A DNA stretch of 64,000 nucleotides, taken from assembly GCA_004794785.1 (NCBI GenBank), contig SJOL01006413.1, positions 1 through 64,000 on the forward strand. Direction: 5' to 3'. The position numbers and the translations under genes are program-made. Origin of the DNA: Opisthorchis felineus (Eukaryota; Platyhelminthes; Trematoda; Opisthorchiida; Opisthorchiidae). Positions 20,446 to 34,263 of the stretch are shown here, piece by piece. Each line of letters begins with the position of its first letter. Position 1 is the stretch's first letter. Under the pieces are notes generated by a model, which worked only from the letters and a program-made list of their open reading frames with translations, searched no databases and was not told the origin of the DNA.

Positions 20446-22960
20446 GTGAGTAGTCAGAACACGAAGGAAAATTACCGCTTTTCGCCGTTGATTCACAGGG
20501 GGAATCAACAATGCATACAGGACCCAACTTTGGTCATGCACTTCAAACCGCTTAGGATGAGCTCATCTATTCCACATTTTACTCCTCGGGTATCTGATTA
20601 TCCGGGTGTAATGGTCCATGGTGTCTATGGTGTAGGATTTGCACTTGTCTCCGGGACTGAAACCTGTTTATCGGATTGTATTCCAGGAAACGGTCGTCGC
20701 TGTGCTTCATGGTTGCCTAGTTCAATTAAGATCAATGTAAATCGACGCGGTAGACGGTGTATGCCTGTTGTATCGGCATACATTCCAACTGACTGCAGTT
20801 CTGAAGCTGAGAAAGATGGGTTTTGTTGAGATTTGTCACGATTGCTTCGGTCAGCAAGAAGAACGGATATAGTCATCCCGGCGGCTGGTATGAACACCAT
20901 AGTCGGATGACCAAGCCCGGACTAAGCACGGCTGGGTAGTAAATTTTGTTTCGATACTCAGCGTACGGATAATACAGGGCAACTTCAGTTACGTCCTGAA
21001 CATAATCTATTCTCAGCCGGTACGAACTTCCAGCTCAAGTGCTAACCCGAGTTACTTTGAGACCATCAACCACAAGCCAACCGTGGACTCAGTTGGATCA
21101 TGTGGCCGACCGAGGGTCTCAATTAAAATTTTTCGTTTCTTCTGGGATACACAACTTGACTCTGATCATGCCATTGTGCGGGTTTGGTTATCACTAAGCT
21201 TTCCCTCAACATTACGCTTATCGAAGAAGGAACATGGAAACATCACAAACGAGAGATTCAGCTGGGTTCCAGGTGAGTCTCTCGCAAAACCAAATTGATT
21301 TGCAAATGAGTGTATTTCTTGAAGGAACAATTCCGTTCATCAAATTCGACGAGTCCTAGTAGCTCAACGGCATCGAACTGAAAAGTAGCTGGAAAGCTAC
21401 TGGACTCGCACAATCACACCGATGACAAAGACTGTTCGGGATGTGAATAGAGGAGAGTAAAAGAAGCTATGTGTCAGCTTTTAGAGCTGTCCGTGCAATC
21501 CATCTGACAAGACCCAAGGAACACTGGATTTATTCGACATCAGCAGTTCTTATTGCCCCTAGAAATGCCGTAGCACCGGCTAGCGGCCATAATAGTGTGC
21601 GTATATCCCTCAAGCACCGGACAATCAAAAGCCTGAAGAACGACAGAACACTGATGGATTGTGAAAGCCCAGGAGACGGAAAAGACTTTCGCTACAGAAA
21701 ACGACCGCGCCCTGGTTCAACTGATTCGATCAGCTAACCAAAAGAAAACATATGTCAGCGAAACAACTGACGAAAAAGTTGGAACGGCAATCCATTCACA
21801 GAATCCTCCTCTTTAGTGCCATGCTCAGCACTTTAAAGAACAGCTCGGCTGGCGTCCTTCAACGCAATCCCTGAAATAACCCAACGAGCCTGAATTAAAC
21901 GTACACACCAACTTACCATCGGCAAGAGAAATATAATGGTAGATATCGTTCCTTCAACGCGACGGGGCACTTGGTCCAGATAGTCTGCACCCTGCAGTTT
22001 TCAAAAATGCTGGCGATCGTCAGAAACTATGGTGTTACCTGGCGATCAAAGGTGTCGCTTCCAAATTTATATCCCTTACGAGGGCACTGTATGCGAACTC
22101 ATGTGGACGACTTCGCCAGAGTTTGTCACGTCCAATTGTGTAGGACGTCTCACCACTACTATCCAGTTGTGCTGTTGGCGTGCAGCTTGAAATTCCTCTG
22201 TTTGCCTCTGAAACCTCGGTGATCGAAATGCTTACGGCGTGTTCACCCTCAATGAGCATGTGGATGATATTGCTCTCCGTGACCTAGGTCCTTGAAAGAT
22301 GCAAACCACTTGAAATAACCTAGATACTTGTACCGCACGCTTTGGTATTCGCTTCACACCTGAAAAGTTTGAAATGCTGCTAGAGCACCGGCTATCCAAT
22401 CGACGTGCTAGATAAATTTATTTACCTTGGCAGTTGTATAATTTCAGATGGACTGGATGGAGACTAGATTACTTCTAGAAGCGGGAGGGCCAGGACAGCT
22501 TTTGCCAACCTCCGACGTGACATCGGTTTGTCTGTCAAGGGCAGATCATGCACAGCGACCATGCGACCCAGACTGCTTTATGGATCAGAAACTTGGCGTC
22601 TGTGCGCGGAGGATGTAGGACAGCTTTCGGTGTCTGACCACCGGGTTCTCCGAAGCATTGGCCAGGAACTTGGGATTAGGAATGCCAGATGGTTTTCGAA
22701 AAAAAGGAACTTTTCCAAGATGGATGAGTTACTCGCGCTACATAAGTTACGCTGTTTAGGATATCTCCTTCGCGTGCTAGACGACCGTCTCCCTCACAGA
22801 GCTCTTTTTCCCGGCTCTGTGCTTGGTGGAAACGACCGAGAGAAGCAAGTCTGTCATCTGGAAACGAAGTATGCATGTTGGAACCAATAAACTCTCTGAA
22901 TCAGGACCCGGGACTTAACTTGGCAACATCGCTCATTCATGTAGCCAGCGGTGCTCTTGC
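20446..22960 (+). mobile_element. CR1/RTE-like LINE relic, copy 3 (diverged subfamily)
   Basis: Endonuclease sequence opens at 20446-20829 (CMPVVSAYIPTDCSSEAEKD after RGRRC), then continues with many stops (NTGQLQLRPEHNLF, DSDHA-like near 21160). The linker is unrecognisable. The RT core is largely missing between about 21950 and 22390. The post-RT blocks are well kept: IYLGSCIISDG-like at about 22420, ARTAFANLRRDIGLSVKG, RPRLLYGSETWRLCAED and LLALHKLRCLGYLLRVL in the open frame 22528-22890. It differs from copies 1 and 2 in residues around YGSETW, so it is probably another subfamily. Confidence 0.65.
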
Positions 22961-25900
22961 ACCAAGGCGATCGTCTTCAATTCGTAGCTCTGCAGTTTCC
23001 AGCTTGGTGGAGCAACAAGAATGACCTACTATTAACCAGCTGATTATACCATCTTTGTTCATGATTTCGCACCACTGATTTAGTAGTAGAATATCTCCAA
23101 ACAACTGCTTTTACCGCCACTGTTCACGAGTTAGCATCACTCTGATTTAGTAGTATAATATATTATGGAAAGCCTTACTTCGTGGATGCCTTATCCTATT
23201 TTATCGCTTCCGTATCTTCATTCTTTATTGCGGCTGTACAGCATGTTAAAAAATTCCACCTTGCCAAACATGTGGTCCCAACAAACGAAATCTAGTTCAG
23301 GACAAGTATGGTACCGTCGGATTATGAATCAGGGGTGCCACTAGCATTAGCCATTGTTTTGCGACAGTCGACTGCTATGTCTAGACCAACAGTGATGGAC
23401 GTTGTCATTGTGATGCCCGCTTTTTGGAGGAACTAAATAAGCTGTTTCAGGAACATAGGGAGGAGTTTATATGGGTTTAGTGGGTTGCAACGGAAAGAAT
23501 CTTGTCTCTTCAGAGTGGTTTTTACCCGTGGTTTGCTTATCTGTTTGTTACTGGAATGTAACTTCTGGTTCCTATTCATTCTACCTTCATGCTTATCATT
23601 TCTCATGTAGATTTGCTGGATCCACTTTCCAAGTTTTCCGTAACCACTGAGCAAGAAGACACCGGCGAAGCAGCTTGTAAACGCCTACGAAAAGACTCAT
23701 TCCTGAACCGTCCGATAAATGGACAACCTCCTCCGGATTAGATGTGTACACCTCTTTCGTGACCAACGTTCACACCGACAACTCATGCGATTTAGTCCGA
23801 CCTTACCGTATTTCTTGGGTTGTTCTGGAGCGACTCATTTATTCCTGTACAGTCGCTTTATCAAGATACCTCAAATACCCAACTGTTCACAAAATCTGCT
23901 TATTGTTTGCTTGGCTGATTGCACCCGCTTGATCTTCCAAGTTTGAAAATAGCACGTCATTCACAGTGTTGTTTCACTGTGAATGCAATGCTTATTTCTC
24001 CTCTAATCCCGCTTTTGGCTGGCTCTCTTTGTCTCGGTTGATTTTTGTGAACTCGAAAACTCAGCGTTCCATTCTCAGACGCCAAATACTTGATATCGGA
24101 AACAAGGAATGGAACCTATGAATTTCGTTAACCCTCGACTCGTCTGCATTGTTGCGATTCGGTGCTGCCACCTCAGCTCAGAAGTACGATACTGTGTCCG
24201 AGTGACATCCAAGTGTGTATTGAGGTTATTGAAAAATATCTTGACCTGCGTGATCTGCGAATTCACGTTGAAACTATACCAAACGTTGAATCGAGTCGGT
24301 TCACGCTGTTCCTGTGCTCAGTTTCATTGCAGGACTTTCTACAGGTGACCCTTTTTGAGGGTCCCCATAAATAGTCATCTACTTAGGTGCCTGTGTATTT
24401 CATCCTAAATAGAAACAGCATGTATGCCAGTATTGGTTTGACGTGCCTGACAGAGTGGAGCGCGCAACACACTCCAAACATTCCCCTTGATCCTATATCA
24501 TCCTCCCGACAGCACCTCCTCACAGTAATCTCTCCCGACGACTCCCCTCCCAAGGGAGACCATTCCCATTAATTAATACAACTCCTCCCGGGTGCCATGG
24601 ATTTTGGCTTGCAGTTGATGTCCTTTGAAGGGACACTTCCCAACGCCAAACGAGGATCATTCCAAATGTCCCCCTAGCGCTCAGTTCCATCCAAACAAGG
24701 TCCAGGGTACCGAATCCTGCACTAAGCCTTCATATATTCTGGCATCGATGAGATACCGGACAAATGGCGTGAAGGCGAAAATGCTCCGCTCGAGTGATCG
24801 GGGTCCTTGTAATATCTGAATAGCACATAAATGTGACATTATCCTCTGTACAAACCACCCCCTGGAGGAACCATTTATTTGGTTCCTTTGAATTCCTTTT
24901 ACTGTTAAGTCCTTAACAGAGGCCCAGGATTGAAGTTGTCCACCTTAAATGAGTCCCCCAGGCCTCATCTTCAGAGGGCAGTTTTGTACGTTTTTGTTTT
25001 AAGGAGACCACTCAATGTGACTGATCAGAGGCTGTCCCTTTTTACGGATGATCTCTTCATAAGCACAAATTCGTGTACTTAGTTCCGCTCGAGGGACTGT
25101 TTCAAAAGAATTACCAGTCTCTTCCACCCGGGAGGCTGTTTACCAATAAAACCCACTGTCGGGAACTAAGATAAAGACATCTTTCCCTATGGGTGATGTA
25201 CCTTCTGGTGTTGGTTTTCCAGAGGTTCTCTACAGTATTTTAAAAGAGGCGAACTAGGCTTTGGGTTCTTTGTCAACAAATGCAGACTACATGTAGACTA
25301 CACACTAACTCATTCCTCAGAGTATAATGCCGTGTGAAAATCCTTCGAGGTTTAAAACTCCAATCCCCTCATTAAACCTCTTTTTGGCCATTATCTAGGC
25401 AAGCTTGGTCCCCAAGAAACTTCGTTGTTTTGGTCTATCAGGCTTCGCTATAATAGAACGTATTTCGATAATTTCTGTCGCGCATGAATTTTCCGTCTCA
25501 CGTAGGACCACTTCAATGGACTGACTGCTGAGGGTCTCTTCCTGAAGGAAGTTGTTTACTAAGATACGTTTCGTAGTTGATGTAAATGTGCCCTATCTTG
25601 ATGTATGGTCTCCCTTGGGGCTGGTCTCTCCAGACTGTGACGGCCGAATTCACTGAATATCGACTGCAGTTTCTGGAGATCATCATAGCACAACCCTAAA
25701 CAGAAATTGGCTTGATGAAGCCGCGCTATGCACATCACTGTTATAACCTGATATAATTGTCCGACTCTAGTGCCTGTAGATAGCCACGGTGTTGCAGTCA
25801 TCCCACTCCGTAGAGACTGCCGTCAGCAGAGACTACGCTTCGGAAGGAACCGCTTCTGTTTGGTGTTTTGAAGTTTCTTTGGATAGTTAGGAACCTCCCA

Positions 25901-28360
25901 GAGGGGTCAGTTTTGGTTGCTGAAGGGGAAGCTAAATATATATGACACCTCGACTTCATTTGGCATTTATCCTCTCCGCTCGTTTCACCGTTTCATTATA
26001 CTACTACCAGGAGTCCGGGTGCGCGTTTCATACGATTAGTAAGAGATGTCCCTTCCCTACTGAGACCATCATCCCGAGCCATTCCCCTTGAATGGTTTTT
26101 GTTCAGGACGGATCGTTATATATGTGCTGGCATGTGAATCGGATCTGTCTGGACGCATGCGCTTGATCTGAACCACGGATGGGTTGTACGGAGCCAGATA
26201 AGGTGCAGCATGAAAACTCTTGGTGCCGATGTTGATAAGAGGACGAACATGCAGGGACCTGCCTCATGGGATTAACCAAAATGGTTCTCCTATGCGGGGA
26301 ATTTTGTCTGAAGTGGATAGGGCGTGATTGAGTTAAGCATCACACTTAAGTCTGCTTTAACGAGGGATTCGTTTGAATCTCGTTGGTGGTGCTGCTCAAC
26401 AGAGCGTGCTCCACTATTTCATTCGGGCCTCTATTCAAGAAAACGAAGTGTTTTTCCTTGATGTGGTACTACTTATGGTTTTGATGGAGGCTGCTCGACG
26501 GGCGACTGCCAGTTTCGCCCCTTTGGAGTGAGGGATTCAGTCGAACCTCTTTCGAGTCTGCCATTAACACAACATTAATTTACAAGTGAATGTTTGACCT
26601 CGTATGGACAGTTGTGGCACAAAAATATGTATCCATATCTAATCGGTCCTATTCGAAAGCGAAACCTTTACGGGATTGTCCAAGTTACACGAGTAGTTCA
26701 TGTCAAGTTGTGGGGTCATCTCACCTTTTACTAAGCTGAGAACCGATGGATCCATATCTGGTAATATCCGAGTGTTTCAACCGTATTTCAATTGGCTGGC
26801 GCGTACTCAGCTGATCTCCACAAAACCTAACGAAATAATCTGCATTGAATGTAATTAAGCATGTACGCACGTTGGTCCCTAGAATCTTTGCATGAGCAGG
26901 CAGTTTTGTTGTCAGGTAAGCCCAAGTTGTGATCGAATTTCGTTCATTAATCTGACGTTGGGAGCCGGCTCAACTGGGAATGTAATTCGAAAATCGTGTA
27001 CATCAAAATGACACATTGGGGTTCAAGGCACGCACGAAATCATTGGACCACGATGAGTTAGGTTGACTGGACAGCTATGTAGGTTTGGCCAACCGGGGGC
27101 AATACGTAGGCTGGGCCTGCTTGTCGTTTCCTCAGACCATGTTACTGTGAATGGCATGGCGGATGCCAAATGTGTAGGTTTGTCTTTGCCAATGCACTCA
27201 ACCCAATACTGAGGGAGATCGTGATGAATCGAACGCTGTTCAGTGGCACCGGTGTTCCACTGAAATGTGGAGGCATAATCTCGTAGTAGCTACTTTGAGA
27301 AGAATAAACCAACATACCTCACTGCTGCCCCGATGGGACCGAAAGCTCATGAACTACCTGCCGTGCTTAACAGTCCTTGTACCTTACCCAAGTCAGTCTT
27401 ATTCTCGGAAATTCTGGAAGTTGTAAAGATGGATTTGGACGTCATTCAATCCCAGCCGATTGAGTCCTAATTGACCGTGGAGGTTCCATAGTCTGGATGG
27501 TACTGAGCACCATATCAACTGCAACCACTGAAAGCCAAATCCAGCTCTGATAGCCTCAATTGCAGTGTTACCGTATTTAAATGAAAAGTGCAAAGGTTGT
27601 CGTCATCAATCCAATAATTGTTGAGACCGCAATGCCGAGGCCTTAGAAGTTGCATTCCATCCTTGATGACCGTGTAACACAAATTTGTTTGCTTTATTAG
27701 CCTCTACTAAATCTAATAGGAACGACCTCTGAATAAAAGTCCTATTGTTCAGTAGTACGTTATCTTTGCTCTTTCCCTTACCCATTTGGCTGGGTCCCCA
27801 TCACTGGGTGTAAAACACAATATTGTCTGTCATGGAGTTTAAAGTACTGATAAGCTGTCTAGCACCGCAATACGCACTCGGAATGGAAAGACAAGCGTGA
27901 ATGAGAAGGCCAGTTTCTGTGGATCACAGCCCACCTGATCCGTGGTGAACCTCGCCGGGCGGCTTCTCGTCGTAGACGCTCACAACAACAATTTGGTGAA
28001 AAACCGGCGCTTTTCGCTGACGGGGTCTTCCGCTGCCTACCACGTCATTTTTTTACCATCAATGTAATAGCTACTCGGTTCTGCCTTAGGGTTATCTATC
28101 TTATAACATTTGGACTAGGCGCTGTAATTCAAACGACGATTTTCATCCCTGAATATTGCTAGCTCGGTTAGCCGAAAGCCCACAGTTACCACTACTTTAC
28201 TGTTTGTTCTATATTCGCCCGCTGTTTTTCATTGGGTCCTTGAAAATGACCTTTATAATCAGACGGTGCATTGGAATTTTACCAGCTCACGATTTACCGT
28301 AAATGCAAGGTATGGATAGGCGTACAAACCCCAGTACCTGGATGACGCTTACCACTCGTT
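22960..28360. other. Stretch without supportable gene
   Basis: Open frames are short and scattered; those at 25559-25801 and 27399-27593 (minus) are mildly coding-like (DDLQKLQSIFSEFGRHSL; WNLHGQLGLNRLGLNDVQIH) but without domain or splice support. A pyrimidine-rich tract lies around 24480-24560. Repeats of the families described elsewhere were not seen. Confidence 0.35.
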
Positions 28361-28361
28361 G

Positions 28362-28363
<2 letters not shown>

Positions 28364-28399
<36 letters not shown>

Positions 28400-28400
28400 A
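28364..28400. repeat. (TA)n microsatellite
   Basis: An uninterrupted run of TA dinucleotides with one slip (TATAATATATAA) at its 3' end. Likely length-polymorphic. Confidence 0.95.
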
Positions 28401-28404
28401 CCCA

Positions 28405-31400
28405 TCTTGAAACGAGCAATAGGGAAAAACCAAGATGAGCTGCTATCGGTAAGAGAGAATTAGAAGAATCTGTATACCAATGTTGAGTTTATTCGAAAGC
28501 GTCAGACCAGGCGTTGAGGCAATAGTGACAACGAAAGACACTGAAATGTGCAATTAGGATCTGGAAAACGCAACGTTTGAAGCTACATATTTACAGCGTT
28601 TGAAACCCAATAACGCAACGCTGCTAGGAGTACACCAGAATATGGTCCTAACGGTCAACGATACCAATAGCCACGTTTGGTTTTAAAATATGTTCGCTTT
28701 ATGCCTTGTCACGATTTGGCAAATGGTGCAGATGGGTGGTATGACAAGGAAGGTGGACAGTGACCCTGGTTGGAACGGTCGAATTGTGTGCAGTTAGCTC
28801 TGATTTGGAATGCATAAAGTACTGCAGTTTAAAAGTTCACATGGTGTGGCGTGGCAGGATGTCGACAGTGAAACTGCTATGCAAGGAACTCAACTACATA
28901 GCCATCCAAATTTCCAACTTAATATCCCTTCATATGCCTTCTTGTGTGATATTTTTGGCAAACGGTGCACAATTAATCAAATTAGAACAAAACTCAAAAG
29001 ATAGAGAATTTCGCACTGTTGAGTCCCAGAACATAGGTGATAAAGTGTGACTAGACAAGCTACATATCAAAGAATCAGCCATTTGATCTAAGCCTCATTC
29101 ATGTTTTTCATAGGCGGAACGTACATTACTGATCGAAACATCTGTAGTACAAATCTGTCATTGCATTTTTACTCGTTCGTGTCCATGTATGCTCGGTCTG
29201 ACAGTATCGTAACCCATAGACTTCTTTCTGATAGTATTTGGGGGTCGTGTGCACTGTGATAGTCCTTTCCGTGTGGATTGTGCCGTTTTTCTTGACGATA
29301 AATGTTTACTAAGGGGAACTCCACGTACCCGAATACCCAATCGATTGATGATAGGTAAGATTGCAATAAACTCTAACCCATGCAATCCAGTTTGTTGTCT
29401 GTCTGTTCACTCACCATTTAGTTCTTTTTTTTCTGTTAATGACATTCACTTGGGTTGCCGATCTTATCTTTCCGACTAGATTAGTAAGTTTTTGTGAGCC
29501 TAGCATTTCACTCACTTGAAAACCATATGCAGATAAGCCAGATCATCTAAAATAACTCAGAATTCTCCGTACACTCCAGTTTCGTCACTGGTGGCTTTTC
29601 AATAATTCTAGCCAGGCTTATTCTACAGTCTCCCATCCACAAATGTTGGCACACCTGTTCAGGATCGTACTCACCACTTCCTTATTTTCGCGCTGTTGCT
29701 GCATTAACGTGCCGGTTAGCCCGCTTTCATTTTACCTACTGGAAATTAAATAATATGTTTTAACCGGGTATGCATTGTGACTACGTCGACACTACCCGTA
29801 TCATACCTTAAAATTATGCTTTAGTACACGGTATCTTCAAGCTGCCTACCAACATTTGCAAAAATCATTACAACTCTTGCTATACCGTTGTTCTCACGCA
29901 AATCACAGTCCCCTGACATCACACAACGCTTTCAGGCCGGGAAAGCATGACTGAATCATGTAGACAAACAACCTGAAGCCGTAAAGAATATCGAAGTGCG
30001 TCGGTCAAATTGTCCAAATCAGTCCCTTCAGTTCATTTCCAGCGTGTGCCAAGCAAAATATGTGACCTAATGTGTTTAAGGTATTCATTGCGTTGATGTA
30101 GCAAGCATTGCCTGGCGGGAAGGATTCTCAACTAAAATCAGTATAAATAGCTGAACTCCTTCGGAAGCTAAGGCTGTTGCACGTTTTTAGCAGACTATTT
30201 GGAATAGTTTACACTATGTTTTAAACTACGTGGAAGCTGCTGCTTCTTCAGCTCGTTTATTTAGATTTCATGTCAATATGTCCACCTCTGCGTCATTAAT
30301 TTTGTTTGAGAAAGGGTTTGGTAGTACGTTCAGTTTCGCATACCGGCACCCTTATGCTGAAGCTGGAATGTAGATGCATTTGGTTACCAATTGGATGCCA
30401 GTTATTCATATGGATAGTCGTGTATCTTTTTAGGCCGTCTAGTGGGCCTGAGACTTGTCGTTGGCTTCTCAGGGCAAACCAGAATGTTTTTCATCACCTA
30501 ACTTACTGTCCTCTAGTCAAAGTTCAATTCACATGTTGAAAGAACGTCAGCTAAAGCACTAGAAATCACATAAAAAGCGAGCTCTATCAACCTTAGTGAC
30601 CTAGCCAACATCCCGTCTACCCGGCTCGGACTTACTGCACACCTTAATGGACACGGTGGCCACAGTTAAAACAGAAGTCTCAACAGTGACGCCTCCCAGC
30701 CAGCACAGAAACAAACGGAAGCACGTCCAATTCAAATTACACACAATCACGCATATACGCACACAGAGCTAACACATCCACTCAATCTGACCGCAACTGA
30801 CTGCTAACTGATCTCGGAAACACACCAAACAAAAGACATGATAGCGAACTTAAATAAAGCTGCAACTGATTGTAAAAATCTTTGAAAAAAGACAGTCCAG
30901 GGCAACCGAAACGTCGGATCATGACATCTTATTCCACTACACTGTTTTAACCTTAGATTTCTCGTGCCTTTTCGTTTTTCTGGCGACCATGGTTAGAATT
31001 ATAGTCCGGGCGGAGTTTTTGTGTGGTTCAGATATAAAGTTATAAGAAACACGACTTCGTACTGTGTGCAACTATGAACACAAGTTCGATTCAAAAGAAC
31101 CGGAGACCAAGCCTGAAGTAGTATAGAAATGGTGAGGTGGTTCTGGGGCTATCAACTCATAGTGAGCGGTCAGGACCATTGGTAGTTCCATCTCAACGTT
31201 CCATTGTGTTCGTGATTATTTGGTTATACCGACAGACAGATCGTCTGTGTACGTACTCTAAACACATGTTACAACTCCTCAATAAAACTTTCGGTTTAGA
31301 AGAGTATCTGGGCCATATCCTAGATTTTTGCTTATGTGCAGAGGCGGAAAACCCTTCCTCTCAAGCGAGGAAAGATTATGACCTAGGCAAGATCATCAAC

Positions 31401-33420
31401 TTTTAGATATTTAACATACGTTCAACACACAGACGATAAACCTCGATTATGCATAGTTGCTTGCAATCGGGCACGATAAACTGACAAAGATATCAGGATA
31501 ATCTTCCTCATGCACCAGCATTACAAAAACGACATGATCGAGGCTTTTGGGAGATGCGAAGCTTTCAAATTTGAGAGTATTCTTGGGCATTAGTTTTTTC
31601 TGTAAATTTTGGTATATTTATTTAGCCTGGCTACAGTTACAAAGGGAGAGGAGGTAGCATTATATGGAAAAACAGGTGTTCCACTTGTTGATAGTGGCGC
31701 CATCTCGCAGTTTGTGCAAATTCAGCTTACAAATTACATCCATATTATAGCTGTACTGTGGGAGTGGTGAACTTGATTGTCATCATTATTACTATCATCC
31801 TCGCCGAAGGTTCACGAAGGACAGTTTGAAGAGGTTCTGGCTGACTGGATTTTCCGATCACGAGTATGGGTCTTAAGGGGTTCGATCGAAAACTGCAGGT
31901 GTCAGCACCTAGCCTGTCATTTAAACTCAATTTCGATAGTGTATATGTCCGAACACATGCTTATGAGATGATGGATCGTTAGGAATGGCGCGCGGATATT
32001 GCTTCTTGTATATGGACAAATAATCCGAAACAAAGGTGATATTATGTAATCACACTCTGTATATGATGTCTGGACAATTGTGTTTAGAAATGGTGCATCA
32101 GGATCAATCGAGGTCATTCTGCCCCAAATGGGACCATTGGAAGTTTTGTGAACCGATGATTTATGACTGGTTCATTAGGCCTGACTACTGAGGTACACTG
32201 CATCTGATCCCTCACCACGATTCGATTGGTGAAAAATTAGGTGAAAATTCATTTATCCAACTGATCTGTTTAAGCCATGTAGGTAGCACATCCTTGTAGG
32301 GTATCGGGCTGATTTACACTTGTCAAGTAAAAGAATGAAACAAAGGGCAAACATCGATCGGTCACAAGAAGTCGAGGTTTTTATCTGTTTTTATTAAAGC
32401 CTCCCTGTGGATTCTGCTAACGGGCGGGTGCACCAAAACTGTGCACAGATTTTCGCTCTTCCGATACGACAAGCCGAGACCAGTTTGCTTTATTATATAG
32501 ATTTTTGGGTAATCACTTGGTGCCGATCAAAAAGCAAGTTTTTATTCAGAATAAGCACGCACGAATTTTCTGTAAAGTGGACAAAAACCATACTAGTTTA
32601 GTGTAACTTCTCGCAGTCTACTTTTATGTCTCAGATTTTCTGTACTTAGGTCGGAAAACTTTACCGTGCCAACTACATGCTTAAACATTTGGAAGCGTGT
32701 GCAAATTTTTCCATAGAATTTACTTGAATATCATATTCCTGACGTTGTAGCCTTAATTGTGCTCACTATTTCTGTCATATACATTTTCGAATTCGTCTCT
32801 CTACCGGCATTGAATTTCACTTAAGTTCACTTCTCTCTTAAAGTGTGTTTCGAAGCTAGTAGCAATTTGCCCAAAATGACAGGTTGTCTTTAAATGAAGT
32901 TAATTTTGTCCCTCGCTCGGCGGGATATCAACTGAGTGGAAATCTTACGTCACATTGTGTATATCAAGTCCGGTTAGCAACAATCCATGTAACTGCTCGC
33001 CAAGACACCTTTACTGTTGCACATCTGATCGATCTTCGAGGTGCGTCACTGACACCTTTCCTATCCCAGAGTCGAATAACTAGGACATTCACGTGACGTA
33101 GCTTGGAGTCGCGCACTCAATTCTGGATGAGTTGGGGAGCGATAGGTCGCTTGTCTTATTTCAACGTTCACCTTAACAACAGCAATGCTTTTTGTCGCTG
33201 TTTCCTGATTTACATCCTGCTTGTTGTGTTATCGCTTAGAATGATCCATAAGTTTCCAGCAGCAGGTACTACCTACTGACTAATAACAGTTCAAAACGCT
33301 GCTATTTTCACCCCGATAATAGACTAAATGTAGTGCACTTTACGGTCCTGTATTGTAAGATTCCACCTCGCAGTCGCCACTTCGGAAACTTACCAGGATT
33401 TCCCAGGGCTTTCTACCGTT
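28405..33420. other. Stretch without supportable gene
   Basis: Several frames of 60-96 codons occur on both strands (for example plus 28760-29050, plus 31137-31406, plus 32884-33096) with no recognised domain. CAACCGAAACGTCGGATC at about 30902 resembles a sequence common near 3' ends of fluke retroelements, and the preceding GTCTCAACAGTGACGCCTC (about 30678) echoes the LINE tail, so an old retroelement 3' end may sit at 30650-30960. Confidence 0.3.
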
Positions 33421-33425
33421 TATTT

Positions 33426-33448
33426 TATATATATATATATATATATTA
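33426..33448. repeat. (TA)n microsatellite
   Basis: A short uninterrupted TA run about 400 bp downstream of the end of the homeobox gene. Confidence 0.9.
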
Positions 33449-33844
33449 TAGACATTTTATAATGAACAAACATAGTTATTCAAATCTTGCTTCATAATTG
33501 GCTGAAAAGTAGCAAATCTGTTTGGTCGTCTTGCCTTCCGTAACTTAGAACAGCTCCTTATGACTCTTAATAATGAAATCTGGAACTCGAAAAACTGGTT
33601 GTAGTCCCACCAAATACTGCTTAACACACACAAGTGAACATAACGACGGAGGTGACACACCAGATAACTATGTCTCACTCAAATTGACACAAGAATGCAG
33701 TTTTAAACGTAACTAGGCATATTCCGTTAGGAGCCACCGACATTCGGGTGGAAAACCTATCTCAAGGAAAATAACTTGCGATAGTTTATTTGTCTGTTTG
33801 GTAAATACATGAGAAGGCGTCATCGTCAGGCTCAATTTTTCTCA

Positions 33845-33850
33845 TTTATT
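33845..33850 (-). terminator. Polyadenylation signal of the homeobox gene
   Basis: On the minus strand AATAAA begins 11 bases after the TAA stop of the homeobox gene (stop at 33864-33862). The 3' UTR would be very short if this signal is used. Confidence 0.45.
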
Positions 33851-33861
33851 TTATATGTTCG

Positions 33862-34263
33862 TTAAGGGAGGGTGCACAAATTTAGAAATGCGTCCAGCTG
33901 ATTGTCGTTTGGGCCGTTCACAAAGGAGTTTGCTCGTTCTTCTATGGACATCCCATGCGCTTCATCCTTCTTCCAAGATTCCGTGGTTTGCCATTTTGCA
34001 TGTGAGTTCTCAGGTGTTCGTAGATATTCCATATTCTGATAGCCTTCGGTAAAGAATTGGATCAATGGCCACTTCGTATTCCACTCCAGTATGCTAGAAC
34101 GACCTGATTCTGAGAAAGTAGTCTGTGTTGATCGGAGTGAGGGAAGCAAACCATGTGCGATATACCTCCTCTTTGGAAATACTTCCTCTAAATGTCTGGA
34201 GTGCTCCGCATCTTCTTGTTTTTCCTGCCTCCGCCACTTTGCCCTACGGTTTTGAAACCATAC
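33862..34263 (-). CDS. rax: Rax-like homeobox gene, terminal exon (end of homeodomain and C-terminus)
   Basis: Acceptor TGTATAG precedes 34263. The exon opens with VWFQNRRAKWRRQEK, residues 47-60 of a homeodomain, including the DNA-contact residues W48, F49, Q50, N51 and R53. Q50 and the RRAKWRRQEK ending are those of paired-like, Rax-type proteins, which act in the nucleus as eye and forebrain transcription factors in other animals. The frame then runs 119 codons (QEDAEHSRHLEEVF..., ending NLCTLP) to TAA. I see no OAR motif, the C-terminal element usual for Rax. Whether the C-terminus continues by further splicing is unknown, but AATAAA follows the stop at once. Confidence 0.8.
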   Translation of the reverse strand, partial: VWFQNRRAKWRRQEKQEDAEHSRHLEEVFPKRRYIAHGLLPSLRSTQTTFSESGRSSILEWNTKWPLIQFFTEGYQNMEYLRTPENSHAKWQTTESWKKDEAHGMSIEERANSFVNGPNDNQLDAFLNLCTLP

